DNA from: an uncultured Rubripirellula sp.
Lineage (GTDB): Bacteria; Planctomycetota; Planctomycetia; Pirellulales; Pirellulaceae
Reading direction: 5' to 3'
Assembly: GCA_938075415.1 (NCBI GenBank)
Contig: CALJHC010000041.1
Span: 1-58,665 of the forward strand
Length of the DNA stretch: 58,665 nt
A model generated the notes under the pieces. It had not been told where the DNA came from, did no database searches, and saw only the letters and a program-made list of their open reading frames with translations. The position numbers and the translations under genes were made by a program. Below, piece after piece: positions 36,072 to 44,513 of the stretch. How positions within the stretch are numbered: the first letter of the stretch is position 1; every line of letters begins with the position of its first letter.

Positions 36072-36935
36072 CTAACAACGGCGACGGCGTCTCTGTTTGC
36101 TTGATCGCTGTTCGCTGCGACTGGGCGGTGGCGGACTCAACTTACGATGCAGCTGTAAATCGTTAGGTCCGCAAAAGCAAAGCAACAGAGCACCCGGAGC
36201 CGCGAATCGATCAAACACCGCGCGGTGAAACTGATCCTCACCAGGCCATGGATAGGAATAGACAAAAGAAAAGTCATCCAGCTCCAAACCGATTTTGTCG
36301 TACGCGGATTTCTTGGGATGTCCAAGACTCGGCAGGCTTGCCTGATGAGCGAGCCGCTCTGCATTCGTTGGTAGAAAGTTTCCCTCGAATAATTCGGCGC
36401 TCACCTCCCAATCCAGCAACGTCGATCTTCCTTGGTCGATCAGATCCGGCTCAGCCTCAATTCCAATCGAATCAAAATTAAATGCGGCGGCGATCGAAGT
36501 GACCACGGCGAAGCCGCAGCCCCATTCCAGAAACCGATTACCCATCAACGGTTGCGTGGCGCGAATCCACTCAATGGCTTGGAATACGTGACTGAAATCG
36601 GCGGCGACAAATTGCTCGATCTGCGGACGATCCCAGCGATCTTGAAAAGCTTGAATGCGCAGGTTGACCGTTTCCAGCTTATCCATCCACTTTGCCGGAA
36701 TTGGCTGGCTGTCAATCAACGACGGGATAGGGATTGGCATCAACATGATGATGCCCCGTTGCTGAGGAAACGGTTTGTTTCGATAAAATATCGCACAGGC
36801 TTGCTTGTCGCCCGGGCATCCCAGTCCAGAACACCAGAGGACTTTGCAATTGGCAGTGGTACCGATGTACCACGAAACACTGGCAGACGCCTCACTCCAG
36901 TCATGACAATCCATCAAAGGAAAAAGGAAATCCAT
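36072..36935 (-). CDS. Putative class I SAM-dependent methyltransferase
   Basis: About 287 residues from ATG 36935, with an AGGAC ribosome site immediately upstream; the frame continues to 37007. A Cys-rich N-terminal part of about 60 residues (Cys at about 10, 30, 36, 40 and 48) precedes the catalytic fold. Motif I reads F-L-E-W-G-C-G-F-A-V-V-T, followed by G-I-E-A-E-P-D as the acidic end of strand 2. A Y-S-Y-P-W-P-G-E-D-Q-F stretch comes later. The C-terminus is a basic Arg/Ser tail. The start lies inside the end of the upstream zinc-ribbon gene (35-bp overlap), so the two are translationally coupled. Confidence 0.68.
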   Translation of the reverse strand: MDFLFPLMDCHDWSEASASVSWYIGTTANCKVLWCSGLGCPGDKQACAIFYRNKPFPQQRGIIMLMPIPIPSLIDSQPIPAKWMDKLETVNLRIQAFQDRWDRPQIEQFVAADFSHVFQAIEWIRATQPLMGNRFLEWGCGFAVVTSIAAAFNFDSIGIEAEPDLIDQGRSTLLDWEVSAELFEGNFLPTNAERLAHQASLPSLGHPKKSAYDKIGLELDDFSFVYSYPWPGEDQFHRAVFDRFAAPGALLLCFCGPNDLQLHRKLSPPPPSRSEQRSSKQRRRRRC

Positions 36936-37374
36936 CGTCCTGATTATCAGGTGTGTTTCCCAGAGAACGACTAATTGAATGTTCCCATCCGAGCAATTTA
37001 ATTTCATCCCAAGTTGCCCAGTGACTGCTCAGGGTTCCACTGGATAACCCATTCTCGAACCCAGCATTGCAAACGGGACAACTCGGCTCGACCGCTGAAA
37101 GGTAATCATGACACGTCGTGGTATCGGGATCCGTCCACATCGCATAACACTGATCACAAATCACATAACCGTGCCGTTTTCTCTGGCTTCTTGAGCGTGA
37201 TGTGTTTTCAAGACGATTCTCCTCCAACAACGCACTCGAATGCATCTCTTTCATTGAACTGGTGCAAGAATCAGAATTCACGTGGTCACTGACACTCACA
37301 TCGCAAATGCGTATCCCGCACAGTCCACCGCCACAAAATGGACACTTTGAGACGCAATACTCGGGTCCCACCAT
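36901..37374 (-). CDS. Zinc-ribbon-type protein of unknown function
   Basis: About 157 residues from ATG 37374, chosen because AAGGTG sits 5 bp upstream. Several Cys pairs suggest metal binding: C-P-F-C-G-G-G-L-C-G near the N-terminus, V-I-C-D-Q-C-Y-A-M-W in the middle and C-P-V-C near residue 120. The Y-V-I-C-D-Q-C-Y-A-M-W-T-D-P-D segment looks like a rubredoxin-like knuckle. No function is recognised. Its 3' end overlaps the start of the methyltransferase gene, which points to a joint role. Confidence 0.65.
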   Translation of the reverse strand: MVGPEYCVSKCPFCGGGLCGIRICDVSVSDHVNSDSCTSSMKEMHSSALLEENRLENTSRSRSQRKRHGYVICDQCYAMWTDPDTTTCHDYLSAVEPSCPVCNAGFENGLSSGTLSSHWATWDEIKLLGWEHSISRSLGNTPDNQDDGFPFSFDGLS

Positions 37375-38297
37375 CTCTTCACCTTCCAGAAACACAATCG
37401 ACCAAATCTCGACTCGGGGTGAATCTCACTCGCCTGCCCCAAACAACAACCAGACTCCCCCAATAAAACTTGCCGCATCGTAACATCAATCAAAGGTGAA
37501 AACAGGCCGTCGTCAAGCATCGAGACGTCTTCCGCAGCTTCCTTTTTAGAGAGTGATACGTTCGCGTATCTCAGCTTGCATCAGTGAAAACTGTTCCTGC
37601 ACTTTTTCGGCGGATAACCATTTCAACCAGATCTCATGAACAGCCGAAAAGCAAGTTCAGATCAAGCCAGAGTACGACAAGCCAGAATAAGACAAGCCAG
37701 AATACCGCTAAACGATTTTGAAAACACAATCTTCCATCCATCAGGCCTCCACCGACATCCTCCAACCGCAGATCCGTGTTAAAGACTGGCAGGCTCGCGG
37801 CGAAAAAGCTCACCCCAACTGATTTCTGGCAGCTTAAACCAAGCTTTACATATGTCCGGATGCCCGAAAACAATCGCCTTGATTCAGTCCAAATGAAGAC
37901 CGGTTCGTTTCTAGTTGCGAGATGGAGGTCAACTCGCCAAAACGACCCAAAGCAAAGCCTATGGGGATGTGGAGATCTGGCGATTCAGCCTGTATCAGTT
38001 ATTCCTATCAAACCAACCACAAGTCGATGAGTCGGCGAACTTTTCAGGCGTGGCAAGCGAGAAATGGCATTTCAAAACCTAGCGTTCACTGGCGAAGGAT
38101 TCTGCGGACTAAACCAACAGCATGAATCAACGAAGAAACCGGTGAGCATGCTACGGTTGCGACCGGCCATTACGGACTACCTTTGCTCTTCACGTGAAGA
38201 CCATCAACGGGTTCCTGGTCCGCCCGAATCATTCAGCCTTTGATTGAGTTCTAGATTGCCACGTAACGTTGCCCCCTACAACAAAACTTGAGATACC
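37375..38297. other. Intergenic gap, 923 bp, with a 15-bp tandem array
   Basis: No convincing gene. Short frames on both strands lack ribosome sites and protein-like patterns. The array at 37661-37705 is the only structure seen. Confidence 0.5.
37661..37705. repeat. 15-bp tandem repeat, three copies
   Basis: Two near-identical units GACAAGCCAGAATAA (37676-37690) and GACAAGCCAGAATAC (37691-37705) follow a diverged copy at 37661-37675. Read on the minus strand, each unit contains CTGGCT, the same hexamer that opens each unit of the array at 33771. Confidence 0.9.
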
Positions 38298-38573
38298 ATG
38301 CGTCATCTGATTTTTTCGATCGTGATCTTTTTCTTCTTTGCGGTCGCTGCTACGGACAACGCAAATGCCGCGAAAAACGGCTGGTCTCCCGTCATCATTG
38401 CGACAGGCGAGTACAAACAAAAAATTGAATCAACGCCAATCGAACTTCGACCCAATCGCCCCTTCCATATCTACGGCAATACCTTGCGACGGCGATACTA
38501 CCGAAATATTAAATCACACGGTTCCAGGACCGTGTCATCAAACCAACGAACCAACACCCGCTCTTCTCGCTAG
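38298..38573 (+). CDS. Small secreted protein of a probable planctomycete family
   Basis: A 91-residue protein. A clear signal peptide covers residues 1-24 (F-S-I-V-I-F-F-F-F-A-V-A-A, cleavage near A-N-A-A). The mature part is short, basic and tyrosine-rich, with G-E-Y-K-Q-K-I-E-S-T-P-I and R-P-N-R-P-F-H-I-Y-G-N-T-L-R-R-R-Y-Y-R. This conserved-looking core resembles small exported proteins seen in planctomycetes. It is judged from memory, not by search. It is isolated from other genes. No function can be given. Confidence 0.6.
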   Translation: MRHLIFSIVIFFFFAVAATDNANAAKNGWSPVIIATGEYKQKIESTPIELRPNRPFHIYGNTLRRRYYRNIKSHGSRTVSSNQRTNTRSSR

Positions 38574-38665
38574 AGCAGGTTCTGGTAGAAATCTCGCATC
38601 ATGACGATTATCAAGACTGGTGCAGCCAAGCAATGACCCATGCGGCTCTCGCTTGCATCGCCCCC

Positions 38666-38711
38666 GATTTCAATCGGAAAAACCAGATTTCAATCGGAAA
38701 AACCAGATTTC
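38666..38711. repeat. 20-bp tandem repeat, two copies plus a partial
   Basis: GATTTCAATCGGAAAAACCA is at 38666-38685 and again at 38686-38705; GATTTC starts a third copy at 38706. Confidence 0.95.
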
Positions 38712-39134
38712 GCGAGAACGACCCTCCCATCATGATCGATGGCACCGAGCAATAATCTCATCGCCGATCAAACTTGGGGGACTGACCCGTCCTTCCCATT
38801 GGTTTGGCGATCAAAAGTAGTGCCGGCATCCTTTGATCTTTTGGGTCGACAACAGATCGACCGGAGCATGAACTGCGTAGCTAGAAAAAAATCTGCTCTC
38901 CTGGTTTTCTTTTCCTTCCGATGGGGTTTTTATCCGACCCTGATAACCCAAAAGAAAATCACGGAGGTGGATCGTTCCGAAAATCCTTGAACGGCTTGGC
39001 TAAGTCGATGCTGAACCCTCAAGGGAATGACAGCAGTCGCTTGTAAAACAGGTTACGGGCCCGCTCCTTGAACCACTCAGCGGCACCTTCGACACGTTCA
39101 CTGCACCCTAAACAGGAACAGCTCGAACACACAA

Positions 39135-39166
39135 CACGCCGACACGCCGACACGCCGACACGCCGA
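39135..39166. repeat. 8-bp microsatellite, four perfect copies
   Basis: CACGCCGA is repeated four times without change, flanked by partial copies on both sides. It lies just past the 3' end of the minus-strand helicase gene. Confidence 0.95.
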
Positions 39167-39270
39167 CACAACTTGGGATAGGTAGCCGACTCGGTTCAAT
39201 CAGCAAACGCGATGACCAGATTCAAAACTCTTTGATTTGGGCAACCCAACGATGATGATCCACCGAAATA

Positions 39271-41316
39271 CTAAAAACCATCGACCATGCGGTCATTCTT
39301 GCTGAGGTATTCGACGCCGGCTGGTGGCAGTGAGTCGAGGAAATTTTTTCCATACGCTTTGGAATGGATTCTGGAATCCAAAACCACAACGGTGCCACGA
39401 TCATTGCGGGTTCGAATCAGGCGACCAAATCCCTGACGAAACTTGATCACCGCTTCGGGTAACTGATAGTCCGAAAACGGATTACCACCACCCTCTCGAA
39501 TGGCTTCAAGCCGCGCTTCAAGCAAGGGATGATCGGGAACCGCAAATGGCAACTTGGTAATGATCACATTGGTCAAAGCATCACCGGGTACATCCACACC
39601 CTGCCAAAACGAATCAGTACCAAATAAGACACCTCGTGAATTTCGGCGAAAAGCATCCAGTAGTTGCGTTCGACTTTGAGTACCAGCTTGACTGTAAAGT
39701 TCCATCTTACGTTCAGCCAGCCAACCGGTGAGAGCGTTAGCGCAGCGTTTCAAGAGATCGTAACTGGTGAACAAAACAAACGCATGTCCATCACTGTACT
39801 CCGCAAAACGTTTGATCTGCTCCGGCAACGCTTTTTCAAATTGCTGGCGATCCCGTGATGGATCAGGCAGATCAGGGACAACGATGACTCTCGCCTGCTG
39901 TCGGTAATCGAATGGGCTTCCAACACAGACCGACAAGCCATCGGTGAGGCCAATACGAGATCGATAAAAAGAGAAGTTTGTATCTTTCCCCGTTGCCAAA
40001 GTTGCACTCGTCATGACCACACTACGAATCATTTTGCTCTGAAATAACTCTTTGCGAAGTGTCTCACCAACATTAATCGGGGAAGCAGCCAGGGTCACTC
40101 GGTCAATTCCCCGGCGAGTCCCTGATCGCTCAAGCCAATAGACGCATCCATCAATTTCCTGCTTCACCCACTGCCTCAATCCACCCGCTAATGCCAGAAG
40201 CCGATCATGGGCCGATTGGTAATCGGCCTTTTCAGATTCCTCCCTTGCCGCGTTGGCCTGACGTTGTATTCCGCGAGCGAGCTCTTCCATCGGCTTACTC
40301 ACTGGATTATCAACAATGCAAGGTGTGTCGACACGTCCGTTTGACTTACCGGACTCCTCCCACCAATCAAGGATATCCGCGAAGAACTGACTGGAAGCAT
40401 AACGGCATCGGTCCACCATCTGCTGCAATGCTTTCAAGTCTCTCTCGACCAGCAAACCTTTCTGAGTGCGGTCGTTGTAAAGGCGATCAAAAAGATAATC
40501 AAACTGCCCACTTGTTAGACGCATTCCCAGATGATCGCCAGCAACAGATTCAATCGTGTGGCATTCATCAAGGATCACCGCATCGTAATCTGGCAGCAAG
40601 GAGACATTCTGTCGTCGCAGCGCCAGATCACTGAAGAACATGGCATGGTTAACAATCAGAAGTTCGGCATGACTCGCTCGGCGGCGCGCTCGAAAGTAGA
40701 AGCAATCTTGATAGGACTTACACGATCGCCGCAGACAATTACCCGTGTCACTTGCGACTTCATCCCAAACAATGGATTCTGGTCGGAATGGTAATGAAGA
40801 GAGGGAACCATCAGTGGTGTCCTCCGACCACTTCTTGATGTCACGAAGTTGAGAATGTTGCAAATCACTTGAAAGAAGCGATGTTGCCTTCGAAATTGCA
40901 CGATTCATTCTGCGCAACGAAAGATAGTTACCGCGACCTTTCGCCAGAACCGCGGAAAACTCTCGCGGAATCACACTATTGAGCAGCGGTAAATCTTTGC
41001 CAACAAGTTGCTCTTGCAGGCTGATAGTGTGTGTGGAAATCAAGACTCGCCGCTTGCGTGACTTGGATTTGGGCTCGGGGGCAGTGGCAACTTCCGTTTG
41101 ATCTGCCGTTGCATGTAAAATAGCTGGAACCAAGTAGGCAAAACTTTTCCCCGTTCCCGTTCCAGCCTCAGCGATGAGATGCTGATCCGTCGACAGTGCC
41201 TCGGCAACACGGCGTGCCATTTCGATCTGCTGCTCACGCGACTCATAATGAGGCAGGCGATTGGCAATGCGACCATCTGCCCCAAGAATCGAATCGACGG
41301 AAAGCGTTTCGGTCAC
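39271..41316 (-). CDS. DinG-family ATP-dependent DNA helicase
   Basis: About 681 residues from GTG 41316, which gives an N-terminus beginning T-E-T-L-S-V-D-S-I-L-G; a GTG at 41379 would add 21 residues but lies 12 bp from a terminator with no room for a ribosome site. The Q-motif region is Y-E-S-R-E-Q-Q. Walker A is A-G-T-G-T-G-K-S with Lys57, and the Walker B box is D-E-C-H from residue 250. Four cysteines in C-L-R-R-S-C-K-S-Y-Q-D-C-F-Y-F and nearby could hold a 4Fe-4S cluster as in DinG/XPD, although only three are in that immediate segment. It unwinds DNA or R-loops 5' to 3'. The C-terminal helicase half with R-Q-G-F-G-R-L-I-R-T is intact. Confidence 0.9.
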   Translation of the reverse strand: MTETLSVDSILGADGRIANRLPHYESREQQIEMARRVAEALSTDQHLIAEAGTGTGKSFAYLVPAILHATADQTEVATAPEPKSKSRKRRVLISTHTISLQEQLVGKDLPLLNSVIPREFSAVLAKGRGNYLSLRRMNRAISKATSLLSSDLQHSQLRDIKKWSEDTTDGSLSSLPFRPESIVWDEVASDTGNCLRRSCKSYQDCFYFRARRRASHAELLIVNHAMFFSDLALRRQNVSLLPDYDAVILDECHTIESVAGDHLGMRLTSGQFDYLFDRLYNDRTQKGLLVERDLKALQQMVDRCRYASSQFFADILDWWEESGKSNGRVDTPCIVDNPVSKPMEELARGIQRQANAAREESEKADYQSAHDRLLALAGGLRQWVKQEIDGCVYWLERSGTRRGIDRVTLAASPINVGETLRKELFQSKMIRSVVMTSATLATGKDTNFSFYRSRIGLTDGLSVCVGSPFDYRQQARVIVVPDLPDPSRDRQQFEKALPEQIKRFAEYSDGHAFVLFTSYDLLKRCANALTGWLAERKMELYSQAGTQSRTQLLDAFRRNSRGVLFGTDSFWQGVDVPGDALTNVIITKLPFAVPDHPLLEARLEAIREGGGNPFSDYQLPEAVIKFRQGFGRLIRTRNDRGTVVVLDSRIHSKAYGKNFLDSLPPAGVEYLSKNDRMVDGF

Positions 41317-41673
41317 GGGCGTTCCATCGGACAAAGAGGGGTGGTAGAGGCGTCGCGGGATGGAGCTCAAATCCGTCACCCGCCAAAATCAAAAAAAACG
41401 GTGAGATCGCAATCAATGCAACCTCACCGTTTCGGTAATCAGATTGAGAACCACGAGCAATCAGCGCGTGGAAATTGGCAAACGCGTACTCACTAAGGAG
41501 AGCTAACGTGGTACCTCTCAGTGTGTTTGACGGTTAGCCGTCGGGCAAAGATGCGATTGCTGCATTTTCGACCTTTCACCGCTAACGTTCAATCTTGCTC
41601 GATTGATCCTCTGAATGGTTCAATCAATGCGATTTGATGAAACTTCAGATGAGCAGCGTGATCCGCACCGGCA
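41317..41673. other. Intergenic leader region, 357 bp
   Basis: It contains the terminator and, between 41432 and 41673, short self-complementary stretches on the minus strand (for example CCACG...CGTGG at about 41454-41474 read on the plus strand, and GAGAG...CTCTC at about 41499-41520). No open frame is convincing. A structured 3' UTR, small RNA or leader is possible. Confidence 0.35.
41391..41432 (-). terminator. Strong intrinsic terminator on the minus strand
   Basis: Perfect 10-bp arms AAACGGTGAG (41423-41432 read on minus) and CTCACCGTTT (41396-41405) enclose a 17-nt loop, and the transcript ends in eight U residues. It lies 240 bp past the IscA-type gene and 75 bp before the chosen helicase start, so it ends the iscA transcript or acts in the helicase leader. 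Confidence 0.85.
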
Positions 41674-42006
41674 TTATGCCTGGAACGAACTTCCGCACCC
41701 ACAACTTTTCACAGCATTGGGATTCTCGAAGGTGAAACCCTGCTTCTCAAGACTCTGGTACCAATCAACGGTTGTCCCGTCGAGATAGAGAGCACTCTTT
41801 TTGTCGACGACGACGGCAACACCGTGACAATCATACTTCGTATCTGCCTTGTCATCAAAACCATCGTCAAAATTCAGAGTGTAGCTAAAGCCGCTACATC
41901 CGCCGGCTGCGATACCAATTCGCAAGACCATGTCATCGCCAAAGTTGTGTTCTGTTTGGAAACGCTTCACTTCTTCCGCGGCTCGTTCGGTCAGTTTGAC
42001 TGCCAT
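41674..42006 (-). CDS. A-type iron-sulfur cluster carrier (IscA/ErpA family)
   Basis: A 110-residue protein with the family's three cysteines: Cys37 in G-G-C-S-G-F-S-Y, and Cys102 and Cys104 in S-C-G-C-G-S-S-F near the C-terminus. The first half has L-T-E-R-A-A-E-E-V as in ErpA/IscA. It accepts Fe-S clusters from a scaffold and delivers them to target proteins. No isc or suf genes adjoin it. The helicase downstream may itself carry an Fe-S cluster, but the terminator between the genes argues against co-transcription. Confidence 0.93.
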   Translation of the reverse strand: MAVKLTERAAEEVKRFQTEHNFGDDMVLRIGIAAGGCSGFSYTLNFDDGFDDKADTKYDCHGVAVVVDKKSALYLDGTTVDWYQSLEKQGFTFENPNAVKSCGCGSSFQA

Positions 42007-42634
42007 TGGAGAATCAATCCTGCATCATTAAGGTCAAAGGTCTGTATATTTTTTGAACCGAACGTTCTCTATCTCGATAACATGACGCCGATCGGTTTTG
42101 CCAACCAAGGAGATCACTCCAACAAGCTGGATCAAAAGTTCGCGACAAGTCAGTCTGACCAACTCAAAGCATCAATCCGGCAGGTGCCAAGTGACAGCTA
42201 ACCAGTACGCAAGATTGATTGATTTTCTTCAGTCGGTCGATTTCCGTTCGTCGATCAAGGCGTTTTCCGCGATCGATCTCATCAAGCAAATCGAGTTAGG
42301 GATCCGTCCGATTCATCATGATAGGTCGCGATGTCCAAATCCGACAAGGCGCAACCCCTCGAGTGGGGACACTAAAGACCTCAAAAAAGGCGTTTTTAAC
42401 GCTTCGAAGGTCTGGAGGACGTGATTGAGACCGTTTTTTTGGCCAATACTTCGGTTCGAACACCGTCAGCCGATTTTGGAAGCATCAGGCAAATGGTGGG
42501 AGGGATGACCTAAGGATGGTGCTTTCTGCGATCCACCCAGGGGTTACCTAACAAATAATTTTAGCGGACAGAAAAAGCAACCACCATCCAACAGTGAATC
42601 AATCCGCCTTTGAGCTGCAATGAGACTGCCGGAA
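42007..42634. other. Intergenic gap, 628 bp
   Basis: A plus-strand frame of 108 codons (42098-42424) has no ribosome site or recognisable pattern and was not accepted. The T-rich run near 42435 has no stem before it. Nothing else is seen. Confidence 0.4.
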
Positions 42635-43750
42635 TCAGGCGACTAACAAAACGAGACGCGACTGTCCTCCTTCACGCTTCAGAGCATTCAGTTCCGAATC
42701 GCTTTCATGCAAATCTTCCACCGGCATATCCGGTTCGGCGGTTCCATCGTCTGGCTCCCCTGAAACTGTTTTTTGCTTGACCGCATAATCCCAATCCACT
42801 TTACCCTCGTGGTCGTCAGAATGCAGTGAGTGTAGCTCGTCACGTGTGAGTGTTTCCAACCAGGCCAAGTCAAACTTTCCTTTGTGTGGCCCTCCGGAAA
42901 GGTGCTTGACCATGCCATCCTTTTCGGGATGTCGCTTATCAACCGTCCACCAACTTTTGCGTGTGGGGTAGCCCGTTTCACGAACACCCTGATCCGATGC
43001 TTCGGAGAGGCTGGAATCCGCAGACTCAGTTGACTCGCTCTTGTTAGAATCTTCGGATGCTTCCGCGGTACGATCTTTATTCTCTTGTGAATCATCACTT
43101 GGTAACGATTTCGAAAACTCAGCCGCCGTCCTCAAAACCGCGTCGCGTATCCCACTGTGATACCCGTACCAAACTCGGTATCGATCGGGATTGATTGGAA
43201 CCATGATCTTGGGCTGATCACGAATTCGTGTACCCACTTGAATATCGACCGCGACTTCGTCAAAACGACCTTGCTCGATATCGCGACGCAACGACTCCAC
43301 CGCGGAATTGTCTCGACGCCTGGTAAAAACCTTGATGACCGGTCGGCACACCTCATCCTCTTCACCAACAGTTTGGTCAACTTGCAAAGCCGCGTTGGGT
43401 TTCTGCGGCGGTGTCTTGATCTCATCGACCGAAGTCACCTCTTGCTCATCACGAATCGCCGCACCGGCAGGCTCCCCAACGGGTGGATCAACGACCTGTT
43501 TGGCTACTTCTGAATTCGCTAAATCCGGATCCGATACAAGAGCCGGATTTGCGATCGAAGAAGAAGAATCCAGAGTCGATGAATCCGTCTTGTTTGTGTC
43601 GTTTCTGATCTTCGGTCCCAAGTCTTGCAATTGGGCAGCGAGAGGTACCATGGTCCAGAGAAACGCAGTCAGCATTAAAAAGACGGCAGACAGTTCATTT
43701 CTCACAATCTGACTCAAAGTCCGAATCGTGACTTGGCTAAAGCGTTTCAT
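42635..43750 (-). CDS. Exported acidic protein of unknown function
   Basis: About 371 residues from ATG 43750 (GAAGAG upstream). A hydrophobic segment at residues 20-38 ending P-L-A-A-Q is a signal peptide or anchor. Next comes a low-complexity acidic linker rich in S, D, E and N. A middle segment has Q-V-G-T-R-I-R-D-Q-P-K-I-M-V-P-I-N-P-D-R-Y and V-W-Y-G-Y-H-S-G. The C-terminal region is acidic and His-rich (D-E-L-H-S-L-H-S-D-D-H-E-G). No family is recognised. It stands alone on the minus strand. Confidence 0.62.
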   Translation of the reverse strand: MKRFSQVTIRTLSQIVRNELSAVFLMLTAFLWTMVPLAAQLQDLGPKIRNDTNKTDSSTLDSSSSIANPALVSDPDLANSEVAKQVVDPPVGEPAGAAIRDEQEVTSVDEIKTPPQKPNAALQVDQTVGEEDEVCRPVIKVFTRRRDNSAVESLRRDIEQGRFDEVAVDIQVGTRIRDQPKIMVPINPDRYRVWYGYHSGIRDAVLRTAAEFSKSLPSDDSQENKDRTAEASEDSNKSESTESADSSLSEASDQGVRETGYPTRKSWWTVDKRHPEKDGMVKHLSGGPHKGKFDLAWLETLTRDELHSLHSDDHEGKVDWDYAVKQKTVSGEPDDGTAEPDMPVEDLHESDSELNALKREGGQSRLVLLVA

Positions 43751-44513
43751 ACTCTTCACATCAAAAAAGGACGTCGCGGGCCAAATCGACTCTCGCCCCA
43801 GACGATCTAATGAAGCCAACCTACGGCGTTGTATTCAGACACCGCACCAACCAACCCCAGTTTAATCAGAGGAATCTGTAAGCGATATCATGATCATGCT
43901 CTGCTGGGTAACTTCCCGCCAGTTAAAAATTATCGACGGATCGCAGCCAATACGCCCCAATCATCTTGCCGAAAACTTAGCGAAAAATGAAGAAATCAAG
44001 CTCGGTCAATCTCGACACTGTGTCGCTAGGAGGGCGAGAAAACCAGAAAAAGACATTGATCCGGTGCAATCCAACCAGCCTCCCTGAAAACCATTGATTT
44101 CCCCGATCGCTTTCCTTTCACGCTTTCGGACGCCTCCGTGACCAACGTTTTACCGTGGAATCATCTCCCATTGAAATCGTTGCGAACTGCTGAAAACCTA
44201 CCCAGCGTGATCCACAAAACACCTCATCTTCTAACAACGAAAACAGCTCGCTCGAACGTATCGTTCCAATCAATCCCTTGAGGGGTCGGTGCAAGGGAAC
44301 ACGCGATCACTCCCAACGCTCCATTCCCCTAAGAGACTGGGGTGCTATGCTTGTTAGTGTCCGATTGATCCATGACTCGATTCACTAGAGAAACAAACTG
44401 TCAATGTTGAAGGCGAAAGCTGATCAGCTTTGGTAGCAGATCGAATCAACAAAACCAAATTCACCAGTCCATGCGTCCGCGATGAGACGCAAACTCCACC
44501 AAATTCCCGTTCC
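43751..44513. other. Intergenic gap, 763 bp
   Basis: This lies between two divergent genes and should hold both promoters. A 65-codon frame at 43890-44087 has no protein-like features. No repeats or RNA genes were recognised. Confidence 0.4.

Larger units (their letters stand above)
38574..39270. other. Intergenic gap, 697 bp, with two tandem repeat arrays
   Basis: No gene is supported. It holds the 20-bp array at 38666-38711 and the 8-bp array at 39135-39166. Confidence 0.5.

Noticed and set aside
37634..37873. Minus-strand frame with a W-L-V repeat that looks like a membrane helix
   Set aside because: The hydrophobic part is just the translation of the 15-bp tandem array; there is no ribosome site.
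33771..39166. Intergenic repeats as a CRISPR array
   Set aside because: Units are directly tandem without spacers and there are no cas genes in the window.
42098..42424. Plus-strand 108-codon frame before the acidic exported protein
   Set aside because: Composition is not protein-like, and there is no start site or ribosome site of quality.
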